A stretch of DNA of 64,000 nucleotides from NCBI GenBank assembly GCA_014379345.1, contig JACMLY010000170.1, positions 32,953-96,952 on the forward strand, written 5' to 3'. Below the pieces are notes generated by a model. It saw only the letters and a list, made by a program, of their open reading frames with translations. It was not told the DNA's origin and searched no databases. Source of the DNA: Chitinophagaceae bacterium (GTDB lineage Bacteria; Bacteroidota; Bacteroidia; Chitinophagales; Chitinophagaceae). The translations under genes were made by a program, and so were the position numbers. Positions 10,064 to 18,995 of this stretch are shown in pieces; position 1 is the stretch's first letter; each line of letters starts with the position of its first letter.

Positions 10064-11017
10064 TTAATCAAATGATGTTTTTCGAAAGAATAAATAGTTT
10101 TGTTTTTTTAACAAATTGAGAGAAATCGGCTTCAAAAGATTTTGGCCTATCCGTTTTATTCCGCTCCAATCACACATATATTGATATTGTTTTCTGATAG
10201 GAATAAGAATCTCCTTCAATCCTGCTTTATCAGCCATTTTTATTATTGACTTTCTTCTGTAAAAATTGATATGCTCCAGGGGAGCAACAGGATTTAGTGA
10301 GTGCTTTGAACCTTTCTTAGCTTTCCAGTTCATCAATCTCAAACGTTGATCTATGTTATTGGCTGTGGGCACACTTATCTTTATAATACCGTCAGGTGCT
10401 AAAGCCCGTTTTAAGTGCTCTAAAGTTTCAAATGGTTCTGCCAGATGTTCAAATACCTGTTCGGTATTGATAAAATTGAATTGATAGTCTGGAAGGTTGT
10501 TCCATTCAATTACTTTTAAGCCGTTTGACTCTGCATATTTTATCCTTTCCCTGGAAAGTTCAGATCCATAGGAATCACATCCAAACGCTTTTGCCATCAT
10601 AGACCATTTGCCCCACCCCATTCCAAAATCAAAGAATTTTAAATCTACAGGTTGCTTTTTGAGATATGTCATGACCTGCATAATTTCCTGAGCATAATAT
10701 AAGTAATGGTCCAGGCCGTCGTTTTTTCTATGATGTTCAAATCTCTTCTGAGGATCTAGCCAATATTCATACAATCTTTCCATGAACTGATCATTTGGAA
10801 TTTCCTTTTGAAAAATCAGCTTGCAGTGATCGCACTCCTCTAAAATGTAATTACCGTTTTCCAAATATGAAAGTTCGATCCTTCCGCGGGATGAATAAAA
10901 ATCAATCAGGTAATCCCTTATCGGTGGCTGGTCAAAAGGTTGCTTATAAATTGTTTTTGAAGTTGTCGAAGCGCAGGCAGGACATTTTTTCCTAATATTA
11001 AAATAAAGACTATTCAT
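10064..11017 (-). CDS. Class I SAM-dependent methyltransferase with N-terminal zinc-binding cysteines
   Basis: A 317-residue methyltransferase, likely acting on a sugar or glycan end. An N-terminal four-cysteine motif (CPAC near 13-16 and CDHC near 73-76) resembles the zinc-binding module of sugar methyltransferases. The SAM-binding motif I is seen in FFDFGMGWGKWS (about 128-139) with the acidic residue of motif II in YGSELSRERIKYA. A later block QVFEHLAEPFETLEHLKRAL matches methyltransferase motifs following the SAM fold. It lies between the aminotransferase and a GT2 in the second minus-strand block, so a methylated sugar in the repeat unit is plausible. The acceptor is unknown. Confidence 0.8.
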   Translation of the reverse strand: MNSLYFNIRKKCPACASTTSKTIYKQPFDQPPIRDYLIDFYSSRGRIELSYLENGNYILEECDHCKLIFQKEIPNDQFMERLYEYWLDPQKRFEHHRKNDGLDHYLYYAQEIMQVMTYLKKQPVDLKFFDFGMGWGKWSMMAKAFGCDSYGSELSRERIKYAESNGLKVIEWNNLPDYQFNFINTEQVFEHLAEPFETLEHLKRALAPDGIIKISVPTANNIDQRLRLMNWKAKKGSKHSLNPVAPLEHINFYRRKSIIKMADKAGLKEILIPIRKQYQYMCDWSGIKRIGQNLLKPISLNLLKKQNYLFFRKTSFD

Positions 11018-11087
11018 AAAATTAGCTACTAAATAACAATCAAAAACTAAGTGTATAATTTCTAACCCGTTTCAACCAACTGTATTG

Positions 11088-12116
11088 CTATTTAGTTGGC
11101 CTCTTGAGTTTAAAACTTGAAAAAAGAAGATAAAACATATAGGCGTAATATTTAAATGAATTTTTATTTGGATACAGTTTCATCCAGAAAAAAATAACTT
11201 TTCGGTTTTTGGTTATACATTGTCTGCTAACAGATTTCCATATGTTCTGAAATTCCTTATTTAGTAATCCGGGGTGATATACTTTTTTTTCCTCGTTAGT
11301 ACTTATAATCTTGTTGATTAAAGAATAAAGTTCTGAAAGGTAACTATTGCTGTCTGAATGAGTTTTATTTATAATATCCGTATACAGAACGGTTTCTCTT
11401 TCCGATAAACCGCCAAAAATTTCTTCAATTAATCCTAATTTAATTCTATTTGCATTTTTATGTCGTAACTCAAATTTTTGTGTGCTGATCTGATTGGTAT
11501 GTTGCCTGTATTGAAGTAACACTTTCTGGATATTATGAAAGCGTGTATATTTTTTTAATGTAACCCATAACCTGTAGTCTTCAGTTGGCATGTAGTCAAC
11601 TTCATATTTTAATCCATTATCAATTAAGATACTTCGCCTTATCATTACTACCGGGTGGGCAAATGAATTGTGTCGCAATAGCTTGACGCAGATTTCTTCA
11701 TGGTCTGCAAAATATTTATATATGATCCGTTTCCCGGATGTATCCGAACCATTGAATTCACACATCCAGGCTCCGCAAAGACCAATTTCAGGATTTTTTT
11801 CAAGAAAACGAACTTGCATTTCAAAGCGTTCAGGTAATGATATATCATCCGCATCCATGCGCGCAATATATTTTCCTGTGGCTACCTCAATTCCGTGATT
11901 CAGATGACCCACATACCCCACGTTTGTAGAATAATCGAATAGCTTGATTCTTGGATCTTTGAAGCTTTGAATGATCTCTTTTGAGCTGTCTGAAGAGCCG
12001 TCATTAAAAATCAGGAATTCAAAATCAGAAAACGTTTGATTCAATATGCTTTCAATAGCTAATGCAAGGTATTTTTCGGCATTGTACACTGGCATTAACA
12101 CAGAAATCATCGGCAT
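11088..12116 (-). CDS. Family 2 glycosyltransferase (paralogue A)
   Basis: A cytoplasmic-face GT-A fold glycosyltransferase adding one sugar to the lipid-linked repeat unit. The nucleotide-binding start ISVLMPVYNAEKYLALAIES and the metal-binding DxD in ARMDADDISLPERFE are clear. The acceptor/catalytic region has DYMPTEDYRLWVTL. There are no strong membrane spans, but the C-terminus is aromatic and basic (FKYYAYMFYLLFSSFKLKRP) and may touch the membrane. It matches the protein at 12902-13924 over the whole length including the tail, so the two come from a duplication that now flanks the HAD gene. Donor and acceptor cannot be assigned. Confidence 0.88.
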   Translation of the reverse strand: MPMISVLMPVYNAEKYLALAIESILNQTFSDFEFLIFNDGSSDSSKEIIQSFKDPRIKLFDYSTNVGYVGHLNHGIEVATGKYIARMDADDISLPERFEMQVRFLEKNPEIGLCGAWMCEFNGSDTSGKRIIYKYFADHEEICVKLLRHNSFAHPVVMIRRSILIDNGLKYEVDYMPTEDYRLWVTLKKYTRFHNIQKVLLQYRQHTNQISTQKFELRHKNANRIKLGLIEEIFGGLSERETVLYTDIINKTHSDSNSYLSELYSLINKIISTNEEKKVYHPGLLNKEFQNIWKSVSRQCITKNRKVIFFWMKLYPNKNSFKYYAYMFYLLFSSFKLKRPTK

Positions 12117-12191
12117 AAATTAGGTAATTTAGTTTTCATGGTACAAACCAGATCTTACTCACTTAATTGATTGTTAAGTATTATTATTCTA

Positions 12192-12860
12192 TTAACTCTT
12201 GCTTAAATTGATCTCCCCGAAAGATGAAACCACATGATCAGGGATCGGTTCGGATATTAATGATTGTGCATGAATATTGTTGCCTGTATTTTTCAGACAA
12301 ATAGTTGTCCAGCCAAGTTTCGCAGGTACAATGAAATCTTTTGATGTATTATCGCCAAAAAAGTGAAAGTTCATTCCATTATACTTGTTCTGAAAATATA
12401 GGTAGTTTCTTTCGTCAGGTTTTTCAGAGCCAAATTCCTCTGATATAATGATGTCCTGAAAATAACCTGCAATATTAAGGGCTTTCAGTTTATTTCTTTG
12501 TGTAATGCTTCGTCCGTCTGTAATGACGCCCATGGGTATATTCAGGCTATACGCCGTCTGAATAAATGCCGATGCGTCCTCATTTAGCCTGATGTCGGGT
12601 AAATGCTCCCGGTATTCTTTTAAGAGCCACTTGAAAGTTAAAAATGGAGCAAGTGATTGGTATTTTTCGATCAGCCACTCAAATACATTTTCCTTGTTTT
12701 GATATTTATTCATCATTTGTTCGTAAATATCAAGGTTTAGGGTCACTGCCAATTTCGAAGAGATATTAGAGTAGGCTGATTTTAGAAAATCTAATTCTGA
12801 GAAAAGTGTGTCGTCCAGGTCGAAAATAAAAAAACTCTTTGAATTGGTTTCCAGTTTCAT
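12192..12860 (-). CDS. HAD-family phosphatase/hydrolase
   Basis: HAD superfamily hydrolase of 222 residues with all four motifs: FIFDLDDTLF (nucleophile D-x-D), the threonine-type motif II in GVITDGRS, the lysine in GSEKPDERN, and the acidic motif FFGDNTSKDF. The frame stays open to 13034, but that would overlap the upstream GT2 by 133 bases and add residues unlike any HAD start. The ATG at 12858-12860, just before the HAD fold and 41 bases after the GT2 stop, is preferred. It probably removes a phosphate from a sugar or cofactor intermediate. HAD and ATP-grasp genes are often seen together in such glycan loci. Confidence 0.82.
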   Translation of the reverse strand: MKLETNSKSFFIFDLDDTLFSELDFLKSAYSNISSKLAVTLNLDIYEQMMNKYQNKENVFEWLIEKYQSLAPFLTFKWLLKEYREHLPDIRLNEDASAFIQTAYSLNIPMGVITDGRSITQRNKLKALNIAGYFQDIIISEEFGSEKPDERNYLYFQNKYNGMNFHFFGDNTSKDFIVPAKLGWTTICLKNTGNNIHAQSLISEPIPDHVVSSFGEINLSKS

Positions 12861-12901
12861 GCGCCAGAGGTACTTTACTATATTATCAATTATTTGCGAT
12901 T

Positions 12902-13924
12902 TTACTTTAGTTCTTTTGACAATTTGAAACTTGACAAAAGAAGATAAAAAATGTAAGCATAGTAGTTGAACGAGTTTTTTGTCGGATATAATTTCATCCA
13001 GAAAAGAATGACTTTCCGGTTTTTGCCGATACATTTTCTACTCACGGATTTCCATATACTTTCAAATTCCCGTGTTAACAAGGCAGGGGGATAGGCTTTT
13101 TTAATCTTGTTAGTATTAATAATCCTATTTATGAAAGAATACAGATCGCTGAGATAACTACTACTGTTTTTATACTTTTGTTTTATTATATCAGTATATA
13201 AAGCTTCTTCTTTTTCAGATAGATCAACCAATAATTCCCTGATCAATTCAATTTTAATTCCAGTTGATTTTTTATTATGCGATTCAAGCGTGCTGGTTTG
13301 ATTTTTATGTACCCTGTAATGCAATAATGTTTCTGGAATGTTATAAAATCGTGTAAAATGTTTTAGTCTGATCCACAATCTATAGTCTTCCGATGGGAAG
13401 TATTCATGTTCATATCTGATCTCATGATCTATTAATATGATTCGCCTCATCATAACTACCGGATGAGCAAACGAATTGTGACGCAAAAGCTTAATGCAGA
13501 TCCCGTCATGGTCTTGGACATACTTATATAATTTTTTTTTGCGGGGATCATCCGAATCGGCTATCTCATATATCCAGGCACCACAAAGCCCAATTTCAGG
13601 GTTGTTCTCCAAAAAATGAACCTGCTTTTCAAAACGCAGGGGCAATGAAATATCATCGGCATCCATTCTCGCAATATACTTTCCGGTAGCGAAATCAATA
13701 CCGGCATTTAGACGAGTTACAAGCCCGGCATTGGTTTCGTAGTCAAATAATTTAATTCGTGGATCGGTGAATTGTTGTATGATTTCTCCAGACTTGTCCG
13801 TTGAACCATCATTAAAAATTAATAATTCAAAATCAGTAAATGTTTGTGTTAATATACTCTCGATGGCTGTGGAGACATATTTCTCGGCATTATATACAGG
13901 CATTATCACGGAAATCAGCGGCAT
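12902..13924 (-). CDS. Family 2 glycosyltransferase (paralogue B)
   Basis: A 340-residue GT2 with the same plan as the gene at 11088-12116: LISVIMPVYNAEKYVSTAIE at the start, DxD in ARMDADDISLPLRFE, and SEDYRLWIRLKHFTRFYN in the acceptor region. The C-terminal tail (KVILFWMKLYPTKNSF, then YYAYIFYLLLSSFKL) is nearly the same as in paralogue A. The near-identical body and tail show a gene duplication. Differences in the acceptor half suggest they have separated to act on different acceptors, but this is inference. Confidence 0.88.
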   Translation of the reverse strand: MPLISVIMPVYNAEKYVSTAIESILTQTFTDFELLIFNDGSTDKSGEIIQQFTDPRIKLFDYETNAGLVTRLNAGIDFATGKYIARMDADDISLPLRFEKQVHFLENNPEIGLCGAWIYEIADSDDPRKKKLYKYVQDHDGICIKLLRHNSFAHPVVMMRRIILIDHEIRYEHEYFPSEDYRLWIRLKHFTRFYNIPETLLHYRVHKNQTSTLESHNKKSTGIKIELIRELLVDLSEKEEALYTDIIKQKYKNSSSYLSDLYSFINRIINTNKIKKAYPPALLTREFESIWKSVSRKCIGKNRKVILFWMKLYPTKNSFNYYAYIFYLLLSSFKLSKELK

Positions 13925-13993
13925 AAGCTTGACGTATTCATTTTATGAGAGATTCCCGAAATGCGTATGTTACAGGCACCGATATGAATACTT

Positions 13994-14965
13994 TCAGGGA
14001 TCAGTTTTAAGTGTATGTACAATAACCTCATCATCATACCTGAGCATCAGTAGTTGATCTTCCCAGTCTTCGGTATATTGAATGGTTTCGTTATTATAAT
14101 GTTCTTTGATCAGCCACAGTGGATAGTTTGCACCTGCCCTGTAACTTAAAGGATAGCCGCCTCCAAAACGAGGGTTTATTTCAATTGCAATGATCCTTCC
14201 GGTGTTTTCATTTAAAAAAACCTGCACGGTTAAACAGCCTACAGCGCCTTCAATAAATCCAAGTTTCTCTTTTAAAAAAGAAACAATTGTGTTTTTGCAT
14301 GTAAGTCCCTTATTTATTTCACCGGCTCTTACAAGCAATCTTTTTCGGGGAACTATGCATTTGACATGATTTGTCTTATCAAAGTACATATCAACCGTAT
14401 ACTCGGCGTGATTTTCCTTGTCGATATACTCCATGAACAAGAACTTTTCATTACTCAAATGAAAAGCGGTTAACTGTTCGGCTGATTCAATCAGGAAAGT
14501 ATTTGCGCTCAGGCTACCATCATAAGGTTTGATAAAAAGGGGAAATTGTGGATTGGTTTTGTCGATGCTTCTTGGAACATCGATACCCCTTTGTTGAAAA
14601 ACAAGATTTGTTTTGCGCTTATCCCTGCATTGTTCTATGAACGGCACAGACGATATAATTGCATGGATTTCTGCCTCGCAGAACCTGGCTTTATTTTGTG
14701 CCATGATCAGCAATTCTGTATCAATAGTCGGCACGATCATCGAAACCTTGTTATTGATGCAGATCTCAAGTAGCTGGTCAATATACAGCGGATCGGTCAC
14801 CCTTCTTACCGTAAAATAGCCGTCTGATACATTGCAAGCCGCACTCAATGCAGGGAACATGTCTGTAGTAAAGACCTTGTTTTCCGGATACAGTGTTTTG
14901 AGTTCTTTTTGAAAGGCCCTTACCAATGATACACGTTGCCCGGCCGAAGTAATAAGAATATTCAT
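13994..14965 (-). CDS. ATP-grasp domain protein (carbamoyl-phosphate-synthase-like ligase)
   Basis: A 323-residue ATP-grasp ligase. The N-terminal Rossmann-like part begins MNILITSAGQRVSLVRAF. The ATP-grasp core has FPLFIKPYDGSLSANTFLI (lysine for ATP), FLFMEYIDKENHAEYTVDMY, and the metal-binding end IIAIEINPRFGGGYPLS (E, N and R). ATP-grasp enzymes join a carboxylate to an amine or similar group through an acyl phosphate. Here it could add an amino acid or other acyl group to an amino sugar, which would take the place of the PglD-type acetyltransferase not found in the window. It starts one base from the stop of the sugar transferase gene, so the pair is tightly coupled. Confidence 0.82.
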   Translation of the reverse strand: MNILITSAGQRVSLVRAFQKELKTLYPENKVFTTDMFPALSAACNVSDGYFTVRRVTDPLYIDQLLEICINNKVSMIVPTIDTELLIMAQNKARFCEAEIHAIISSVPFIEQCRDKRKTNLVFQQRGIDVPRSIDKTNPQFPLFIKPYDGSLSANTFLIESAEQLTAFHLSNEKFLFMEYIDKENHAEYTVDMYFDKTNHVKCIVPRKRLLVRAGEINKGLTCKNTIVSFLKEKLGFIEGAVGCLTVQVFLNENTGRIIAIEINPRFGGGYPLSYRAGANYPLWLIKEHYNNETIQYTEDWEDQLLMLRYDDEVIVHTLKTDP

Positions 14966-14966
14966 T

Positions 14967-15581
14967 TTAATTTTCTGCTCCTTTAAATACCGGCATGGTT
15001 GCGTGCCCCTGCTGGCTGATCCCTTCCGGCTTAATAATTTTTTTCAATGTGAGAAGCAATATCCTGCTATCCAGCTTCAGGCTGAGGTTATCTACATACC
15101 ACACGTCGAGTTCAAATTTCTTTTCCCAGCTTATGGCATTTCGTCCATTCACCTGCGCCCAACCCGTAATGCCAGGTCTTACTTCATGCCGGCGGCCCTG
15201 GTGAGAACTATATAGCGGCAAATATTCAACCAGTAATGGCCTTGGGCCGATAAGGCTCATTTCTCCCATGATCACATTGATTAATTGAGGTATTTCGTCA
15301 AGAGATGTTTTGCGTATGAACTTTCCGAATGCGGTCAGTCTTTTTTCATCCGGCAAAAGAATGCCCCCGGCATCTTTTTTGTCGTTCATGGTTTTGAATT
15401 TCACCAATAGGAAAATGCGACCATTCCTTCCCGGCCGGCGTTGGAAAAAAAAGGGTTTCCCTTCATTTGCAATAAAAAGAATGATGGCTGTAACCAGGAA
15501 TAAGGGAAAAAGAACAATAAACGCAGGCACGCTTACTATCAGATCAAGTAGGCGCTTTATATAATTACGGTAAAATTTCAT
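14967..15581 (-). CDS. Undecaprenyl-phosphate sugar phosphotransferase, small PglC-like type
   Basis: Initiating phosphoglycosyl transferase that moves a sugar-1-phosphate onto undecaprenyl phosphate at the inner membrane. At 204 residues it is the short monotopic PglC form rather than the long WbaP/WcaJ form. One hydrophobic segment (about 12-35) is followed by FFFQRRPGRNGRIFLLVKFKTM. The catalytic D-E pair lies in KTSLDEIPQLINVI, then GEMSLIGPRPLLVEYLP and RPGITGWAQVNGRNAISWE. It overlaps the upstream GT4 gene by 17 bases and abuts the ATP-grasp gene. It is the only initiating transferase seen, so it probably starts the repeat unit. Confidence 0.93.
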   Translation of the reverse strand: MKFYRNYIKRLLDLIVSVPAFIVLFPLFLVTAIILFIANEGKPFFFQRRPGRNGRIFLLVKFKTMNDKKDAGGILLPDEKRLTAFGKFIRKTSLDEIPQLINVIMGEMSLIGPRPLLVEYLPLYSSHQGRRHEVRPGITGWAQVNGRNAISWEKKFELDVWYVDNLSLKLDSRILLLTLKKIIKPEGISQQGHATMPVFKGAEN

Positions 15582-16740
15582 GTTTGTTTAATTGATCCTG
15601 GTATTCACTTAGTAATATTTTCCAGAATTTATTTTGTTCGTAACGATCTAAGATCATTTTTCTTGCATTCGCTTTGAGGCTCAAGTATAAAGACTTATCG
15701 GTCATCAAAGCCAACATAGCATTGTGTAATGCATCGGCATTTTTTGCCGGAATTATTAAACCGTTTTTGCCATGTTCTATAATTTCATTGCATCCGTTTA
15801 TATCTGTAACAATCGATGGAAGATGAAAACAACCCGCTTGCATGGGAACATTTGGAAACCCTTCGCGATAGGAGGGAAATGCAAGCGCATGGCTTATCGC
15901 AAGATAGCAACGGATATCCTGCTGAAATCCCACATGTACCACATCTTTGTCCTGTTCTATAATGGTTTTGACTTTTGGGGATAGGGGGTCAAGCTCTTGT
16001 TCAAAAGGACCCACCAAGAGCAGCTTCACATCCGAATATGACTGCCTGAGCCTGGTGAAAGCTTCTATCAATTCTTCAATTCCCTTATCCTTCACCAGTC
16101 TGCCCACAAACAAAAATACAAACTGGCTATTGGTAATATTCAGTTTTCTTCTCAATTCGGCGGCAGAAGATTCCATATCCTCGCCCAATTGAAAAAAATC
16201 CATATCAATTCCATTACTGCTACCATCACCCAATACTTTTAATTTTACCGGGGAACAATATCTGTTTTTAATGATGAAGCTTGCGAGATTCCTCGAGTTG
16301 GGGTAGACTTTTGTAGCGCAGGAGTAGGTGAGTCTTTCTGTAAATTCAAGAATTTTTTTCCTGAATCCTGTGCTTTCCATGAGGGGTAGCCCTGCTACAG
16401 TATGCATGCGGATGGGGATCCTGGCTAAACGACCGGCCATCATACCCAATAAGCCTGCCTTGGGAGTATGTGTATGAACGATCTGGGGTCTTTCTTTTCT
16501 AAGCAAACGATATAACTGCCACAGGCCCTTCAGATCATTAACAGGCGTAATCGACCTTGTCATGGTAACCGGAACAGTTCTTATGCCCTCCTGGTCGGCC
16601 ACTTCTTCGAGGGTCTTGCCAGGAGAAGAAACTCCGATCACTTCAAAATGAGCGGACATGAATCTAAGCTGCTGGCGGAGCAATACTTTTAATGAAATAG
16701 GAACAGTCGTAATCCTAATCAGCTTTTTCTTCGGTTCCAT
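15565..16740 (-). CDS. Family 4 glycosyltransferase (PglA-like position)
   Basis: GT-B fold retaining glycosyltransferase of 391 residues, likely the one that adds the second sugar to the lipid-linked primer, since it is translationally coupled to the PglC-like gene. Motifs include RITTVPISLKVLLRQQLRFM at the start, the acceptor-side HTHTPKAGLLGMMAG, FVFLFVGRLVKDKGIEELIE, and the E-x7-E type donor-site motif in SYREGFPNVPMQA. This last motif ends in Q rather than E, a change seen in some GT4 enzymes. There is no membrane span. Confidence 0.88.
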   Translation of the reverse strand: MEPKKKLIRITTVPISLKVLLRQQLRFMSAHFEVIGVSSPGKTLEEVADQEGIRTVPVTMTRSITPVNDLKGLWQLYRLLRKERPQIVHTHTPKAGLLGMMAGRLARIPIRMHTVAGLPLMESTGFRKKILEFTERLTYSCATKVYPNSRNLASFIIKNRYCSPVKLKVLGDGSSNGIDMDFFQLGEDMESSAAELRRKLNITNSQFVFLFVGRLVKDKGIEELIEAFTRLRQSYSDVKLLLVGPFEQELDPLSPKVKTIIEQDKDVVHVGFQQDIRCYLAISHALAFPSYREGFPNVPMQAGCFHLPSIVTDINGCNEIIEHGKNGLIIPAKNADALHNAMLALMTDKSLYLSLKANARKMILDRYEQNKFWKILLSEYQDQLNKHEILP

Positions 16741-16762
16741 GAATCTGTAACGTAAAAGATGA

Positions 16763-18643
16763 TTAAGAATATAGCTGATTGGCTTCTAAACTGCGAGTTG
16801 TTTTTTTTGTTGTTTGTTTATGCCATACTTCCAGGCACAAAATGCTGTATAACATTTTCGCACGCTTTTCGTCAGAAATATTGACGCGCCTGTTATAGAG
16901 ATCTGTCACAAACTCTTTATCAATGAAGCCAGGGTATAAGGAATCGGAGGAAAATAAATGATCCTGCAGTATTTCTTTCAGGTCATTATCGATCCATAGC
17001 TTTAAAGGAACCTCAAATCCACGTTTAGGCTGGTTGATGAGTTCTTCGGGCAAATATTTTTTTGCCAGGGTGCGAAGCAAATATTTTGTTGTAACGCCCC
17101 TGATTTTATATTTATCAGCGATCGATGGCGCAAATTCAAGTATTTCCTTAGCCAAAAAAGGGCTGCGGCCCTCCAATGAATGTGCCATGGTTGCGATATC
17201 CATTTTTGGAAGCAGGGCTCCGAAAAGGATGGCATTGAAGTCGGCTAGCAATATTTTTTGTAATCCCGTGATGTTTAGCGCTTTAATATCCCTGAGCATT
17301 GAACGGATCGCTGTTAGTTCCGGTGCTTTTAGAAAAGCATCTTCATGACCCACAAACAAATCGGATGTAGCAGCCGCGTACATTTTCACCACATCTTTAT
17401 AAGAGGCAAACTCCATCAGGCGGTATATATAATTGTATGAGCTCTTTTTTTCATGCGCTACCGGCAGAACAGAAGACATTGCGCCAATCAGTTTTCCAAT
17501 ATATTTATTGGAAGAAAAAAAATCAAAATGCCTGAAAGGAACATATCTGCGATATCCCCCGAATAATTCGTCGGCGCCATCTCCGTTCAAAACAACCGTT
17601 ATATGTTCTTTTGCTGCTTCTGCCACGTAATAGCTGGGGATAGCAGAATCATCTGAAAAAGGCTCGCCATAATTACCTATTATCTTTTCGAAATCATTTC
17701 TCAAATGATCGAATGATATATCGATCGGGGTATGAACGGTGTGGTATTTTTGAGCTACCTGAAGTGCCAGTTCAGATTCGTCGTAGGCGCCCGGCATGCG
17801 TACCGTGAAAGTTTTCAAATTGTTGCCAGAGTTGGACGCAATAGCTGTAACCAATCCGCTGTCGATCCCCCCGCTAAGGAATGCACCCACTTCAACATCA
17901 GAGCTTTCAAGCCGGCTCTTAACAGCATTGTTCAGTTTAATGTCTAATTGTTCCAGCGCTTCGTTTTCGCTTAAAACAATTTTCTTATTATAGACCAACG
18001 CGATGTCAAACCATTTTTCAGTTTTCTGTTTTTGAGTGAGCAAATCAATTTGATGATAGCTGCCATTCTCCAGTTCCCAAACATTATCATAAGGCGTTTG
18101 GTTCCTGAAATTGTACCCAAGATACAAGTAGTCACTCACCGCCGATTTGTTTATCGCCGGGCGTACTATCTGGTTCAGCACATTGAGTTCGGAGGAAAAT
18201 ACAAGACTGCTATCTTTCTGCCATATGAACAATGGCTTCTTGCCGGCCCTGTCTCTAACTAAAAAAACTTTTTGTGCATTTGTGTCATATAAACAGAATG
18301 CAAACATTCCGTCGAATTCTTCCAGCATCTTCATTCCTATTCTCTCATACAATAACAGCATGGTCATGGTGTCGGACCTGGAAGAATGATTCAGATTATA
18401 TTTTTTTCTAAGCTCGAGATGGTTATAGATTTCTCCATTAAAGGAAATATAAAGTCCATTATGAATCATTGGCTGACGGCCGCTTTCCGTCAAATCCTGG
18501 ATGGCTAATCTGGTATGGATAAGTTCTACATTGTTCTTTGCAATATAATTTTGCTGGTCTGGACCACGATGCGTCAATTCTTTTAAAATAATATCAGACT
18601 CATTTTTGATATTATAATTGATGGTTCCAAATATTCCGCACAC
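16763..18643 (-). CDS. Asparagine-synthase-type glutamine amidotransferase in the glycan locus
   Basis: A 626-residue class II amidotransferase with an AsnB layout. The mature nucleophile is Cys2 in MCGIFGTIN. The glutaminase domain has RGPDQQ and SFNGEIYNHLELR. The ATP pyrophosphatase loop SGGIDSGLVTAIA lies near 256, with VVLNGDGADELFGGYRR downstream and ATMAHSLEGRSPFLAKEILE further on. AsnB-like proteins in capsule and O-antigen loci are thought to amidate uronic acids. A UDP-glucuronate 4-epimerase is encoded at 34662-35711, so a uronic acid amide is a reasonable guess. Free asparagine synthesis is the alternative. It is the first gene of the second minus-strand block. Confidence 0.88.
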   Translation of the reverse strand: MCGIFGTINYNIKNESDIILKELTHRGPDQQNYIAKNNVELIHTRLAIQDLTESGRQPMIHNGLYISFNGEIYNHLELRKKYNLNHSSRSDTMTMLLLYERIGMKMLEEFDGMFAFCLYDTNAQKVFLVRDRAGKKPLFIWQKDSSLVFSSELNVLNQIVRPAINKSAVSDYLYLGYNFRNQTPYDNVWELENGSYHQIDLLTQKQKTEKWFDIALVYNKKIVLSENEALEQLDIKLNNAVKSRLESSDVEVGAFLSGGIDSGLVTAIASNSGNNLKTFTVRMPGAYDESELALQVAQKYHTVHTPIDISFDHLRNDFEKIIGNYGEPFSDDSAIPSYYVAEAAKEHITVVLNGDGADELFGGYRRYVPFRHFDFFSSNKYIGKLIGAMSSVLPVAHEKKSSYNYIYRLMEFASYKDVVKMYAAATSDLFVGHEDAFLKAPELTAIRSMLRDIKALNITGLQKILLADFNAILFGALLPKMDIATMAHSLEGRSPFLAKEILEFAPSIADKYKIRGVTTKYLLRTLAKKYLPEELINQPKRGFEVPLKLWIDNDLKEILQDHLFSSDSLYPGFIDKEFVTDLYNRRVNISDEKRAKMLYSILCLEVWHKQTTKKTTRSLEANQLYS

Positions 18644-18995
18644 AAGTTTGAGTTTTAATGAAGAGTTTGAGTACTACTATTGTTGTTGTTAACTGCATCT
18701 TGACGGTTTACACGAAGGCACTAAACCACTAACATATTGTTGGTGCACTGTTTTATCCTTTGTGTCTTTGTGTCTTAGTGGCCAAAGCATACTACACATG
18801 ACACTGGTTATCTGATATCCGGGAATTTATTGTAAAACCGGTCATTACCCGAAAATATAAATTCCGGATTTAATATCATAAAGTAAAAAGAACAGCGTTG
18901 CCTTTTTGGAAATCGCAGGTATTCCTTTAAGTTTATAATATTATTGAAGGCCAATTGCATCTTCGTGATAACGAATACTACTAAAAAAATATTTA
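18644..18995. other. Gene-free divergent promoter region between asnB-like and GNAT genes
   Basis: A 352-bp stretch between the minus-strand asnB-like start and the plus-strand GNAT start. It should hold both promoters, but no full TTTG/TAnnTTTG pair was found. A short repeat element occupies its left part (18711-18787). No small gene is seen. Confidence 0.5.
18711..18787. repeat. Intergenic palindromic repeat of the CACGAAGGCACTAA type
   Basis: CACGAAGGCACTAAACCACTAA on the left is mirrored on the right by TTTGTGTCTTTGTGTCTTAGTGG; the inner arms CCACTAA (18726-18732) and TTAGTGG (18775-18781) pair exactly. The right arm is itself an iteration of TTTGTGTC. The outer match is imperfect. It resembles the short-word palindromic elements near 40.8-42.3 kb in style, though not in sequence. 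Confidence 0.45.

Noticed and set aside
12861..13034. Longer N-terminus for the HAD protein (start at 13034)
   Set aside because: These 58 codons overlap the end of the GT2 gene in another frame and look like a frame shadow; the HAD fold begins right after the ATG at 12860.
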